Shown: in pieces, positions 1-10,104 of the stretch
How positions within the stretch are numbered: the first letter of the stretch is position 1
Layout of the letters: every line of letters begins with the position of its first letter
DNA from: an uncultured Dietzia sp.
Lineage (GTDB): Bacteria; Actinomycetota; Actinomycetes; Mycobacteriales; Mycobacteriaceae
Assembly (NCBI RefSeq): GCF_937873725.1
Contig: NZ_CALMYY010000055.1
Coordinates: 1-32,348, forward strand
Length of the DNA: 32,348 nt
Reading direction: 5' to 3'
Position numbers and translations under genes: made by a program
The notes under the pieces: model-generated
The model's database searches: none
What the model saw: the letters and a program-made list of their open reading frames with translations, nothing else
Told to the model about the DNA's origin: nothing

Positions 1-654
1 CGGGCCCACGACCTCGACCCCGCTCATCCGGTCGGTGCGGAAGGTCCGCCACTCCCCCGCCACCCGGTCGACGCCGTGCACGTAGGAGTGGCCGTCCGCG
101 ACTGAGAGGCGGGCCGGGTCGACGATGCGGGTGGTGGAGGTGTCCGAGGTGGCCGAATGGTAGACGAAGCGCAGCGCCCGGCCGTCGTGCACCGCGGTGC
201 GGACGACCTCGGCGTCGGAATCGGTGGTGTCCGGCGCGGTGTCGTCGCGCGCGCGGCGGTCCTCGCCCCCGACCGCGGCACGCAGGGTCCGCAGCAGGTC
301 GCGTAGCGCCGCCTGGTCCACCACCTCGGGGTGGTCGAGGAACACGGCGAGACCGGTCTCCAGCGTCACGGCCTCGGCGGCGGTGAGCCTGACGGGACGG
401 TCGATCCCGGCCGTGAACGTCACCTCCACCATCTCCGCGTCGTCGAGGTCCTCGGAGGAGAACGCGAGATCGATCAGGTCGCCGGGACCGTAGCCGGGCA
501 GTCCGCAGGACCACAGCTGCCAGAGCGCACCCCGCAACTGGGTGTCCGTCATGCCGAGGTCGCGGGCCGCCTCCGTGACGGGCACCGCGCCGCGACTGTG
601 GAAATAGGGGACCACGCTGAGCAGGGTCGCGAGCGGGACGGAACGGGCGCTCAA
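1..654 (-). CDS. pafC: PafC, WYL-domain transcription activator subunit (partial, C-terminus outside window)
   Basis: The frame is open from a TTG start to the left edge, giving 218 codons; the C-terminal part lies outside the window. The first ~50 residues read as a winged-helix-type DNA-binding segment (VPVTEAARDLGMTDTQLRGA). A linker and a WYL-type region follow, with ALRFVYHS at about 161-168 and a GHSYVHGVDRVAGEWRTFR stretch. The TTG start overlaps the pafB stop by four bases (TTGA), and order and content match pafB-pafC of mycobacteria. In mycobacteria PafB and PafC form a heterodimer that activates the LexA/RecA-independent DNA-damage response; they are not needed for pupylation although they sit beside pafA. 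That role is inferred here from family and position. The TTG start is chosen for the overlap and for homology of the MSARSVPLATLLSVVPYF beginning. Confidence 0.88.
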   Translation of the reverse strand, partial: MSARSVPLATLLSVVPYFHSRGAVPVTEAARDLGMTDTQLRGALWQLWSCGLPGYGPGDLIDLAFSSEDLDDAEMVEVTFTAGIDRPVRLTAAEAVTLETGLAVFLDHPEVVDQAALRDLLRTLRAAVGGEDRRARDDTAPDTTDSDAEVVRTAVHDGRALRFVYHSATSDTSTTRIVDPARLSVADGHSYVHGVDRVAGEWRTFRTDRMSGVEVVGP

Positions 655-1619
655 CGGACGGCCTCCTCGGCTGCGGTGAGGATCGACACGACGCGCACGC
701 GCAGGTCGGCGGGGCGGAGGGCCACGGCGTCCACGCCCTGGGAGGCCACGAGCGACGAGAGCTCCGCGAGCGGGGCGTTCACCTCGAGATCCGCACCGGG
801 TCGTCCGAACCGGTCCGCCGGCGTGACGGAACGGGCCATCGCCCGGAGCTCGGCCGCGTGCCCGTCGGCCGCCCACACCGTCGCCTCGACCACCGGGTTG
901 AGGCGCGCGATGGCGTCGTCGAGAAGCGAGAGCACCGCGGTGGTCGGCGGGACGGGGACCGTACGGTGGGCCTGACCCGCCCGGAGCTCGGACACGCGCA
1001 CCAGGCGGAAGGTCCGCGGTTCCCCGCGGTCCAGGTCGTACCCCACCACGTACCAGTGGCCGAGCCGCGATCCGGTCCACCACGGCTCGACGCGCCGCCC
1101 GGTCGGCTCGGTCGCCCCGGCCGGGGTGTGGGAGAAGGTCAGGACGCGGCCCGCCGCGATCGCCTCGGCCACCACCGCGGCGGCGGAGAGCCCGGCGGGG
1201 TCCTCCACCGACACCGTCGCGCCGGCGTCGTGGACGGGGTCGATCCCCGCCGCGGTGAGCTTGGCGAGCGCCCCGTCGGCGCGGGCGGCCCGCTCCCCCT
1301 CACGCCAGACCTCGGCGGCCACGGCGAGGATCCCGGCCTGCTCGGGGGTCAGGGTGATGTCGGGCAGCTCGTACCCCTGGGCGGGGATCCGGTATCCCGC
1401 CGGGGACCCGGGCGCCAGGGAGGCGCCCTGGTCGAGCGGGATCCCGACCTCCCGGAGCTCGCGCTTGTCGCGCTCGAACATGCGCAGGTACGCCGCCTCG
1501 TTCTCGCAGTCGTCGTACCCCTGGACCATCCTCCGGATCTCGCCCGCGGACAGGAAGGCGTTGGTCGACCTCAGGCAGATCACGAGGTTGACCAGTCGTT
1601 GCGACTTCGAGGTGGACAC
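651..1619 (-). CDS. pafB: PafB, HTH/WYL-domain transcription activator subunit
   Basis: This 322-residue protein has an N-terminal helix-turn-helix region (SKSQRLVNLVICLRSTNAFL, then SAGEIRRMVQGY) and a C-terminal WYL domain with RVLTFSHTPAG, GHWYVVGYDLDRGEPRTFRLVR and a final IWL-like extension. The family begins MS-SK-ERLMNLV, so the GTG at 1619 is the right start. The frame runs open further upstream, but that part lies inside pafA in another frame. There is no good Shine-Dalgarno before the GTG; it sits 11 bases after the pafA stop, so translation is probably coupled to pafA. The stop overlaps the pafC TTG. PafB pairs with PafC as a transcriptional activator of DNA-repair genes in mycobacteria; the same role is inferred here. 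Confidence 0.92.
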   Translation of the reverse strand: MSTSKSQRLVNLVICLRSTNAFLSAGEIRRMVQGYDDCENEAAYLRMFERDKRELREVGIPLDQGASLAPGSPAGYRIPAQGYELPDITLTPEQAGILAVAAEVWREGERAARADGALAKLTAAGIDPVHDAGATVSVEDPAGLSAAAVVAEAIAAGRVLTFSHTPAGATEPTGRRVEPWWTGSRLGHWYVVGYDLDRGEPRTFRLVRVSELRAGQAHRTVPVPPTTAVLSLLDDAIARLNPVVEATVWAADGHAAELRAMARSVTPADRFGRPGADLEVNAPLAELSSLVASQGVDAVALRPADLRVRVVSILTAAEEAVR

Positions 1620-1630
1620 GGGGAGGAACG

Positions 1631-3037
1631 CTATCGCCCGAGTCCGGCGATCAGGTCGTCGACACGCGGGTCCCCGGGCGCGAACGGGTCGGTGAGCGCG
1701 ACGGTGGGCAGCGTCCCGTCCGCCACCTTGAGGTGCACCCAGTCCACGGTGAAGTCGCGCCCCGCCTCGGTGGCGGCGGAGATGAACCGGCCCCGCAGGG
1801 CCGCCCTGGTGGTCTCCGGTGCCATCCGCCGGGCCAGCTCGACCTGGGCATCGTCCACGACGCGCGAGACCAGCCCGCGGCGTTCGAGCACCGAGTGCAG
1901 TCCGCGACCCGGCCGGATGTCGTGGTAGGTCAGGTCGATCTGGGCGAGCCGGGGATGGTCCAGGTCCACCCCGGTCCGGCCCTGCACCTGGCGGATCAGG
2001 CGCAGCTTGGCGGCCCAGTCGACGTCGGCGGCGATCGACTCGTGGTCCCCCGACTCGACGGCGTCGAGCACCCGCTCCCACAGGGCGACGCACCCCTCCA
2101 CGTCCGCGCGGTCGTCCCGCTCCCAGCCGCCGGCGTCGAGGTAGCGGTGGACCGCGGACAGGAACTCCCGCTGGATCTCCAGCGCACTCATGGTGCTGCC
2201 GTCGGTCATCGCGACGGGCCGGGTGCCGGTGAGGTCCCGGCTGATCTCGCGGATCGCCCGGACCGGATGGGCCACGGCCATCGGCCGCAGGGCCACGCCG
2301 GCCTCGAGCATCTCCAGGACGAGACGGGTGCTGGCCACCTTGAGCAGGGTGGTGGTCTCGATCATGTTGGAGTCGCCGACGATCACGTGCATGCGGCGGA
2401 ACCGGGCGGAATCGGCGTGGGGCTCGTCGCGGGTGTTGATGAGGGGCCGCGAGCGGGTGGTGGCCGAGGAGACCCCGTCCCACATGTGCTCGGCGCGCTG
2501 GGAGAAGCAGAAGGTGGGGCCCTCGGTCGCGTCCACCCCGACACCCGCCGGGGTCCCGGGGAGGATCTTGCCCGCGCCGCAGATCACCTGCCTGCTCACG
2601 AGGAACGGCAGCAGGGTCGTGGCGACGCTCCGGACCTGGGTCGAGCGGTCGAGGAGGTAGTTCTCGTGGCAGCCGTAGGAGTTGCCGACGGAGTCGGTGT
2701 TGTTCTTGAACAGGTAGACCCCGGCGTGGATCCCCTCCGCCGCGAGCGAGCGCTCGGCCTGCCGCGCGAGGTCGTCGACGATCCGCTCCCCCGCCCGGTC
2801 GTGGGCCACGAGCTGTCGCAGGCCGTCGCACTCGGCGGTCGCGTACTCCGGGTGGGAGCCGACGTCCAGGTAGAGCCGGGATCCGTTCTCGAGGAACACG
2901 TTGGAGCTACGCCACCGCTCCACCACGGGACGGAAGAGGTAGCGGGCGATCTCGTCGGGGCCCAGGGCCCGCGCGCCCTCGCCGCCGACGCTGGTGATCC
3001 CGAATTCCGTCTCGATACCGACGATGCGACGGATCAT
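1631..3037 (-). CDS. pafA: Pup-protein ligase PafA
   Basis: PafA activates the C-terminal glutamate of Pup with ATP and joins it to substrate lysines. The 468-residue length is close to the ~450 usual for the family. The glutamine-synthetase-like fold is shown by GIETEFG at residues 7-13 (nucleotide/Mg binding glutamates), [14 protein letters not shown] at 56-69 with D58 as the likely catalytic aspartate, [48 protein letters not shown] and [14 protein letters not shown] blocks (here [18 protein letters not shown]). The C-terminal small domain with [10 protein letters not shown], which contributes to Pup binding, is present. The ATG lies only 6 bases after the pup stop, so pup and pafA are surely co-transcribed. 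In M. tuberculosis prcB and prcA lie between pup and pafA; they are absent here. Confidence 0.98.
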   Translation of the reverse strand: MIRRIVGIETEFGITSVGGEGARALGPDEIARYLFRPVVERWRSSNVFLENGSRLYLDVGSHPEYATAECDGLRQLVAHDRAGERIVDDLARQAERSLAAEGIHAGVYLFKNNTDSVGNSYGCHENYLLDRSTQVRSVATTLLPFLVSRQVICGAGKILPGTPAGVGVDATEGPTFCFSQRAEHMWDGVSSATTRSRPLINTRDEPHADSARFRRMHVIVGDSNMIETTTLLKVASTRLVLEMLEAGVALRPMAVAHPVRAIREISRDLTGTRPVAMTDGSTMSALEIQREFLSAVHRYLDAGGWERDDRADVEGCVALWERVLDAVESGDHESIAADVDWAAKLRLIRQVQGRTGVDLDHPRLAQIDLTYHDIRPGRGLHSVLERRGLVSRVVDDAQVELARRMAPETTRAALRGRFISAATEAGRDFTVDWVHLKVADGTLPTVALTDPFAPGDPRVDDLIAGLGR

Positions 3038-3043
3038 GGCGGT

Positions 3044-3220
3044 CTACTGCCCGCCCTTTTGGACGTAGGACTTCACGAACTCCTCGGCGTTGGTCTCCAG
3101 GATGTCGTCGATCTCGTCGAGCAGGGAGTCCGCGGAGGAGGTCTGCGCGGCCTTGACCACCTGGCCGGCCTCGTCGTGGTCGTCGGCCGGGCCGCCGGCG
3201 TTCTTCTGGATCTGGGACAT
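3044..3220 (-). CDS. pup: Prokaryotic ubiquitin-like protein Pup
   Basis: A 58-residue intrinsically disordered tagging protein. It begins MSQIQKNAGG, has the conserved central helix-forming part (SADSLLDEIDDILETNAEEF) that binds the ARC/Mpa coiled coil and PafA, and ends in VKSYVQKGGQ. The terminal GGQ means it must be deamidated to GGE by Dop before PafA can use it. Two lysines near the ends (K6 and K55) could accept Pup chains. The ATG is preceded by ACAGGAG at good spacing. The gene sits between dop and pafA; only 6 bases separate it from pafA. A strong hairpin lies in the dop-pup gap and may set the relative level of the two messages. Confidence 0.98.
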   Translation of the reverse strand: MSQIQKNAGGPADDHDEAGQVVKAAQTSSADSLLDEIDDILETNAEEFVKSYVQKGGQ

Positions 3221-3244
3221 GGTGTGTGCTCCTGTCGGTGTTCT

Positions 3245-3271
3245 CCGCCGGCCGGGCCGTCCGGCCGGCGG
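3245..3271 (-). other. GC-rich hairpin between dop and pup
   Basis: A perfect inverted repeat with 11-bp arms (CCGCCGGCCGG / CCGGCCGGCGG) and a 5-base loop lies between the dop stop and the pup start. On the transcribed strand it is not followed by a U run, so it is not a classic intrinsic terminator. It could be a processing or stabilising hairpin that protects the pup-pafA part of the transcript, or a partial terminator. Structure is seen; function is inference. Confidence 0.5.
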
Positions 3272-3288
3272 CGTGGGCGCCCGCCGCG

Positions 3289-4821
3289 TCAGTGCGGCGA
3301 GGGCCCGTCGGGGCTGAGGTAGTCCGGGTGTGCCTCGCAGTGGGTCCGGGTACCGGTGTACGGGTCGGAGAGGTCCACGTGCCGGGGCTCGCCGCGGGAG
3401 TCGACGACGACGACGTGGTCCCACCCCGCCGTGCGGACGCGGTCGCCGAGTCGGGCGAGGAAGCGTCCCCTCGCCCAGGCCCGCGTTCTCTCCGGCGGGG
3501 TCGTGACGGCCGCCTCGACCTCCGCGTCGGTGGTGAGTCGGCGCATCGCCCCCTTTGCGACCAGACGGTTGTAGAGGCCGCGGTCCGGGTCGATGTCGTG
3601 GTACTGCACGTCGATGAGCGCGAGCCTGGCGTGATCCCAGCCCAGGTCGTCCCTGGAGCGGAACCCCTCGAGCAGGCGGAGCTTGGCGGGCCAATCGAGC
3701 CGGTCCGCGCACGCCATGGGGTTCTCCTCGAGGGCGTCGAGGATCTCCCGCCACTCGGCAAGGACCTCGGGTGCCCAGCCGGGGCGTCCGGAGCCGTCCC
3801 CGGTCACCTCCGCCACCCGACCGAGGATCTCCCGCTGCAGGCCGATCCCGGTGAGCTCCCTGCCGTCGGGCAGGGCCACGGTGGCGGCGAGCGTCGGGTC
3901 GTGGCTGATGACGTGGACCGCCTCGACGGGGTCCACCGGCACGAGGTCGGAGAAGTCCACCCCGGCCTCGATCGCGTCCAGCACCAGGCAGGTGGTGCCG
4001 ATCTTGAGGTAGGTCGCCAGCTCGGACATGGTGGCGTCGCCGATGATCACGTGGAGCCGGCGCCATTTCTCGTCGGTGGCGTGGGGCTCGTCGCGGGTGT
4101 TGATGATCCCGCGCCGGAGCGTGGTCTCCAGACCCGTGAGCACCTCGATGTAGTCGGCGCGCTGGGAGATCTGGAACCCGTCCGCCTCGCCGAACTGCCC
4201 GATCCCCACGCGTCCGGCGCCGCAGAACACCTGCCGGGAGAGCAGGTGGGGGGCGAGGCTCAGGGTGAGGACGTCGAAGTCCACGTCCCGGCGCACGAGG
4301 TAGTTCTCGTGGGCCCCGTAGGAGGCGCCCTTGCCGTCGACGTTGTTCTTGTAGAGCTTGAGCTCGGCGTGTCCCTCCGTGGCCGACGACTCGCGTCCGG
4401 CGCGGTGCATGACGACCTCGCCGGCCTTGTCCCAGATCACCGCGTCGAGGGGCGAGTCGACCTCGGGCGCGGAGTATTCGGGGTGGGCGTGGTCGACGTA
4501 GAAGCGGGCGCCGTTGGTGAGCACCCGGTTGGTCACCCCGAACTCGCTCGGGTCGTACGCGCGGGCCGCACCGAGGTCGAAGCCGCGGGCGTCGCGCAGG
4601 GGCGACTCGGACGCGTAGTCCCAGCGGGTGTCGTCGGTGGCGCCGGCTCCCACACCCGGGTCGGTGTAGGCCTTGACGACCTGGGTCGAGGTGACCACCG
4701 AGCTCAGCAGGGGTTGCCCCACGGCGACGATCCCGAACTCGATCTCCGTGCCGATGATCCGCCCGGGCGCGCTCTGATCGGGCGCGCTCTGATCGGGCGC
4801 GCTCTGATCGGGCAGGGTCAC
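3289..4821 (-). CDS. dop: Depupylase / Pup deamidase Dop
   Basis: Dop deamidates the C-terminal glutamine of Pup and removes Pup from substrates. This protein has 510 residues (about 500 is usual). Family marks: IIGTEIEFGI at 22-31, ESPLRDARGFDL at 72-83, RFYVDHAHPEYS at 106-117 with D110 as the catalytic aspartate, [28 protein letters not shown], and LHVIIGDATMSELATYLK. The GTG start overlaps the arc stop by four bases (GTGA) and follows a strong GGGAGGAGG ribosome site, so the start is secure. That makes residues 1-20 a real N-terminal extension; most Dop proteins begin 2-4 residues before the RIIGTE block. The extension contains three exact DQSAP repeats encoded by a 15-bp tandem repeat. 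PafA and Dop are paralogues with the same fold. Confidence 0.97.
   Translation of the reverse strand: MTLPDQSAPDQSAPDQSAPGRIIGTEIEFGIVAVGQPLLSSVVTSTQVVKAYTDPGVGAGATDDTRWDYASESPLRDARGFDLGAARAYDPSEFGVTNRVLTNGARFYVDHAHPEYSAPEVDSPLDAVIWDKAGEVVMHRAGRESSATEGHAELKLYKNNVDGKGASYGAHENYLVRRDVDFDVLTLSLAPHLLSRQVFCGAGRVGIGQFGEADGFQISQRADYIEVLTGLETTLRRGIINTRDEPHATDEKWRRLHVIIGDATMSELATYLKIGTTCLVLDAIEAGVDFSDLVPVDPVEAVHVISHDPTLAATVALPDGRELTGIGLQREILGRVAEVTGDGSGRPGWAPEVLAEWREILDALEENPMACADRLDWPAKLRLLEGFRSRDDLGWDHARLALIDVQYHDIDPDRGLYNRLVAKGAMRRLTTDAEVEAAVTTPPERTRAWARGRFLARLGDRVRTAGWDHVVVVDSRGEPRHVDLSDPYTGTRTHCEAHPDYLSPDGPSPH
4765..4809 (-). repeat. 15-bp tandem repeat, three exact copies, inside dop
   Basis: The unit GGGCGCGCTCTGATC occurs three times head to tail, followed by a partial fourth (GGGC). 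Because 15 is a multiple of three, each copy adds DQSAP to the Dop N-terminus (residues 5-19). Copies are identical at the DNA level, which suggests recent slippage or expansion rather than old conserved protein sequence. Confidence 0.95.
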
Positions 4822-6515
4822 AGGTCCTCCTCCCGGCGCGGGACCGAGACCTCGACCACGCGTTCCCCGCGCACGCCCGACAGCCTCGCCCATTCCTGCG
4901 GGTTGGAGGTGTTGGGCAGGTCCGTGTTCTCGGCGAACTCGGCGTCCACGGCGTCGAGGAAATCGTCCGTCGTGAGCCCCTGGCCCGAACCGTGGACGAT
5001 GTCCTTGATCGCAAGCTTCTTGGCGCGGTCGACGATGTTGCGCAGCATCGCACCGGAGGTGAGGTCCGCCAGGTACAGCGAGGCGCGCCGGCCGGACGCG
5101 TAGACCAGGTGGACGTAGGTCGTCGACTCGTCACGGGTGTAGAGCCGGTCGAGGATCCTGGAGATGATCTCGCGGACGTGGTCCTGGCCCGTGGTCCCGA
5201 TCTCCGACGGGTCGAAGCGCAGGTCCGGGGTGATGTATTTGGCCAGGATGTCGCCGGCGGCGTCCCGGTCGGGGCGGTCGATGCGGATCTTGAGGTCGAG
5301 GCGCCCCGGGCGCAAGATCGCCGGATCGATCATGTCCTCGCGGTTGGAGGCCCCGATCACGATGACGTTGCGCAGGTCCTCGACGCCGTCGATCTCGGCC
5401 AGCAGCTGCGGGACGATCGTCGTCTCCATGTCCGAGGAGACGCCCGACCCGCGCGTGCGGAAGATCGAGTCCATCTCGTCGAAAAATACGATGACCGGGT
5501 TGCCCTCGGTCGCCTTCTCCCGCGCCCGCTCGAAGATCGCCCGGATGTGCCGCTCGGTCTCCCCGACGTACTTGTTGAGCAGCTCGGGGCCCTTGATGGA
5601 GAGGAAGTAGGAGTTGGGGTACCGGCCGTCGGTGACGTCCTCCCCCCGCGACTGCGCGGCCGCCCGCGCCAACGAGTGGGCGACCGCCTTGGCGATCAGT
5701 GTCTTGCCGCACCCGGGCGGGCCGTACAGCAGCACGCCCTTGGGCGGGGACAGGTGGAACTCCCGGTACAGGTCGTGATGGATGAACGGCAGCTCGATCG
5801 CGTCCCGGATCTGCTCGATCTGCGGGCCGAGCCCGCCGATGTCGGAGTAGTCGACCATGGGGATCTCCTCGAGGAGGAGCTCGTCGACCTCGGCCTTGGG
5901 GACGACCTCGAACGCCACGGCGGACTTGGGGTCCACCAGCACCGCGTCGCCGGGCCGGACGGGCGCGGGACGGGTGGCCGTCCGCCCGCCGCGCAGCCCC
6001 GCCGAGAGGTGGACGATGTGCTCCTCGTCATTGCCCATCACCACCCGGGCCCGCTCGCCGTCGGCCAGGACGTCCCGGAACACCGCGGTGACGCCGGTGA
6101 CCGGCAGCTCGGCGGAGGCCTCGACGACGGTCATCGCCTCGTTGAGACGGACCGTGACACCGGCCGTGAGGTCGGAGGCGTCGACCCCGGGCGCGAGGGT
6201 GAGCCGCATCCGCCGACCGGCGGCCATGACCTCCGCGGTGTCCGGGTCGGTCGGGTCCTTCAGCACGACGCCGTAGGTGCTGGGCGGCGTACCGAGGCGC
6301 TCGACCTCACCCTTGAGGGTCCGGAGCTGGTCGCGGGAGTCCTTGAGGAGCTCGGCGAGGCGGACGTTGCGTGCGCCCAGGGCGTCGATCTTGATCGACT
6401 TCTCGCGGTCCGAACGGGCCCCCTCGTCCACGGCCTCCCGCAGCCGCGCGAGCTCCGCCCGGTCCAGCGTGACCCTGTCCTGGTCCCGCCCGGCCGGGGA
6501 ACGTCCCTCGGTCAC
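4818..6515 (-). CDS. arc: AAA+ proteasomal-ATPase homologue ARC/Mpa
   Basis: A hexameric AAA+ unfoldase that recognises pupylated proteins. From the chosen start it has 565 residues: N-terminal coiled coil (~16-76) that binds Pup, tandem OB domains (~80-215), and the AAA domain with Walker A GPPGCGKT at 265-272, pore loop KYVG at 315-318, Walker B VIVFFDEMD at 341-349 and ASNREDMIDPAILRPGRLD. The frame extends to a GTG at 6551, but the GTG at 6515 is preceded by GGAAGGCAGGTGATC, a near-perfect anti-16S match at good spacing, so I prefer it. The C-terminus is VVEVSVPRREEDL. M. tuberculosis Mpa continues ~20 residues to a GQYL tail that docks into the 20S proteasome; that tail is missing here. 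The stop overlaps dop (GTGA). Corynebacterial ARC works without a proteasome, for example unfolding pupylated ferritin. Confidence 0.95.
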   Translation of the reverse strand: MTEGRSPAGRDQDRVTLDRAELARLREAVDEGARSDREKSIKIDALGARNVRLAELLKDSRDQLRTLKGEVERLGTPPSTYGVVLKDPTDPDTAEVMAAGRRMRLTLAPGVDASDLTAGVTVRLNEAMTVVEASAELPVTGVTAVFRDVLADGERARVVMGNDEEHIVHLSAGLRGGRTATRPAPVRPGDAVLVDPKSAVAFEVVPKAEVDELLLEEIPMVDYSDIGGLGPQIEQIRDAIELPFIHHDLYREFHLSPPKGVLLYGPPGCGKTLIAKAVAHSLARAAAQSRGEDVTDGRYPNSYFLSIKGPELLNKYVGETERHIRAIFERAREKATEGNPVIVFFDEMDSIFRTRGSGVSSDMETTIVPQLLAEIDGVEDLRNVIVIGASNREDMIDPAILRPGRLDLKIRIDRPDRDAAGDILAKYITPDLRFDPSEIGTTGQDHVREIISRILDRLYTRDESTTYVHLVYASGRRASLYLADLTSGAMLRNIVDRAKKLAIKDIVHGSGQGLTTDDFLDAVDAEFAENTDLPNTSNPQEWARLSGVRGERVVEVSVPRREEDL

Positions 6516-6569
6516 CGCGATCACCTGCCTTCCGACTCGCCGACGATTCACCTCGTCGTCGTCGACTCC

Positions 6570-6575
6570 ACCCTA
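6570..6575 (-). promoter_or_regulatory. Possible -10 element of the arc-dop-pup-paf operon
   Basis: TAGGGT on the minus strand lies in the 84-base gap between trmI and the first possible arc start. It would place transcription start near 6563, giving a leader of about 48 bases before the preferred arc start, enough for its ribosome site. No convincing -35 is seen. Weak, position-based call. Confidence 0.3.
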
Positions 6576-6635
6576 TCGCCGGGGTGGATCACCGGGGTCG
6601 GGGGCGGGTGAGCGCGCCTCCGTGGCGGCGGTGGG

Positions 6636-8423
<1,788 letters not shown>

Positions 8424-8427
<4 letters not shown>

Positions 8428-9191
8428 CGGAGGCCTACTTCGAACCGCTGGGCACCGACGACGGCTGGGAGGTCTTCCGCGCGACCCCGCACACGGTGAG
8501 CGCCTGGGGTCCCGACCTCCAACACGGCGCCCCGCCCTCGGCGATCCTCACCCGGGCCATGGACCGGCTCGAGCGTTCGGACGGGACCCGGATCGCCCGC
8601 ATCACCGTGGATCTGCTGGGGCCGGTGCCGCTCGGCGAGCTCCGCACCCGGGCGCGGGTGACGCGCCCCGGGCGGCGGATCCAGCTTCTCGAATCCGAGC
8701 TCCACGCCGGGGGCCGGGTCGTCGCCCGCGCGAGCGCCTGGCGGATGGCCATCGGCGACACCGCCGAGGTCGAGCAGACCGCGGCCGAGCGTCGGGACCT
8801 TCCTGGGGCGGACCACAACAGCGAGTTCTTCAACCGCTGGACCAGCGGATACATCGACTCCCTCGAGATTCGCGGCTCCGAGGACGGAGCCGTGTGGGCG
8901 CGCCCGACGCTCCCCCTGGTCGCGGGCGAGGAGATGACCCCCGCCGAGCGGGTCATGTCGGTGGCGGACATCGCGAACGGCGTCGGGGCGGTCCTCGAAC
9001 CCGACCAGTGGCGCTTCCTCAACACCGACGTGGTGATGCACCTGCACCGGCGACCCGTCGGCGAGTGGATCGGGGTCACCGCCGAGGCCTCGATCGGCCC
9101 GGACGGCGTGGGCGCCACCGCGGGCACCCTCTACGACGAGGTGGGAGCGATCGGGCACACGCTGCAGGCGCTGCTCGTCGAGCGGGCCTGA
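8424..9191 (+). CDS. Hotdog-fold acyl-CoA thioesterase family protein
   Basis: 255 residues with the layout of a double-hotdog (TesB-like/DUF-type) thioesterase. The N-terminal half has GPDLQHGAPPSAILTRAMDR and ITVDLLGPVPLGELRTRARV; the C-terminal half has MSVADIANGVGAVLEPDQWRFLNTDVVMHLHRRPVGEWIGV and DGVGATAGTLYDEVGAIGHTLQALLV, the usual ending of such enzymes. It would hydrolyse an acyl-CoA; the substrate cannot be told from sequence. The ATG follows AGAGGAGG at ideal spacing and overlaps the nuclease stop (ATGA). Its own stop codon forms one arm of a palindrome shared with the convergent hisG stop. Confidence 0.8.
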
Positions 9192-9207
9192 GCCGCGCCG
9201 CGGCTCA
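9189..9207. terminator. Bidirectional hairpin containing both converging stop codons
   Basis: TGAGCCG - CGCCG - CGGCTCA forms a 7-bp stem with a 5-base loop. The TGA at the left end is the stop of the thioesterase gene; the TGA at the right end, on the other strand, is the hisG stop. No U run follows on either side, so termination strength is uncertain; a bidirectional hairpin terminator is likely from the convergent layout. Confidence 0.45.
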
Positions 9208-10056
9208 GCCCATCCGGCAGGATCGGATGTCGGTGGCGATGATCGCCTTGGCACCCGCGGCGGCCAGCTCGTCCATGATCGCGTTGACTCTCCGCCGCGG
9301 CACCATCGACCTGACCGCCACCCACGCCGGGTCCGCCATCGGCGAGACGGTGGGCGATTCGATCCCCGGGGTGATGGCCGACACCGACTCGAGCAGTTCC
9401 TTGGGGCAGTCGTAGTCCAGCATCATGTACTGCTGGGCAAACACAACGCCCTGCAGCCGCGCCCGGATCTGAGCCATGGCCGGGGTGATCTCGGCGCCGG
9501 TCCGCGCGATCAGGACTCCCATCGAGTCGCAGAGCACGTCCCCGAACGCCTCGAGGTCGTGCACCTTGAGCGTCCGGCCCGAGCCCACGACGTCCGCGAT
9601 GCAGTCGGCCACGCCGAGCTGGATGGAGATCTCCACCGCGCCGTCCAGCCGGATGACCTCCGCCTCGACCCCCCGCCGCCGCAGGTCCTTGCGGACGATG
9701 TTCGGGTAGGACGTGGCGATCCTCGATCCGGCCAGCCGGTCGGTGGTCCACCCCGCGCCGGCCGGACCGGCGTAGCGGAAGGTGGAGTGCCCGAAGCCCA
9801 GGTCGAGGAGATCGTCCACCTCGGCCATCGAGTCGGCCGCCAGGTCGCGGCCGGTGATCCCGAGTTCGAGCCGCCCGGAACCCACGTAGACCGCGATGTC
9901 CTTGGGGCGGAGGAAATAGAACTCGACGTCGTTCTCACGGTCGATCAGGGAGAGGTCCTTGCTCCCCTCCGAGCGACGGCGGTACCCCGCCTCGGAGAGC
10001 ATCTCCGAGGCGGCTTCGGACAGGGCGCCCTTGTTGGGCACTGCGACGCGCAGCAT
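9205..10056 (-). CDS. hisG: ATP phosphoribosyltransferase HisG (long form)
   Basis: First step of histidine synthesis: ATP + PRPP to phosphoribosyl-ATP. 283 residues, the long form with its own C-terminal regulatory domain (~212-283) for histidine feedback inhibition, so no HisZ is needed. Seen: [14 protein letters not shown] start, LGITGRDL at 65-72, YPNIVRKDL, and the PRPP-binding [13 protein letters not shown] at 151-163. The C-terminal part reads [19 protein letters not shown] then [21 protein letters not shown], as in M. tuberculosis HisG. It lies 48 bases downstream of hisE in the same direction with GGAG before its ATG; hisE and the HAD gene form one operon with it. Confidence 0.98.
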   Translation of the reverse strand: MLRVAVPNKGALSEAASEMLSEAGYRRRSEGSKDLSLIDRENDVEFYFLRPKDIAVYVGSGRLELGITGRDLAADSMAEVDDLLDLGFGHSTFRYAGPAGAGWTTDRLAGSRIATSYPNIVRKDLRRRGVEAEVIRLDGAVEISIQLGVADCIADVVGSGRTLKVHDLEAFGDVLCDSMGVLIARTGAEITPAMAQIRARLQGVVFAQQYMMLDYDCPKELLESVSAITPGIESPTVSPMADPAWVAVRSMVPRRRVNAIMDELAAAGAKAIIATDIRSCRMG

Positions 10057-10104
10057 GATGGCGGCTCCAGGATCGGGTGCGGGAGTGGTGGGGAGATGGG
10101 GCGG

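Noticed and set aside
1620..2831. Upstream extension of pafB by about 400 codons
   Set aside because: The extra part overlaps pafA out of frame and has Arg/Pro-rich shadow composition. The family start is at the GTG at 1619.
6516..6551. Longer ARC N-terminus from GTG at 6551
   Set aside because: It has no good ribosome site, whereas the GTG at 6515 has a near-perfect one. The longer form remains possible.
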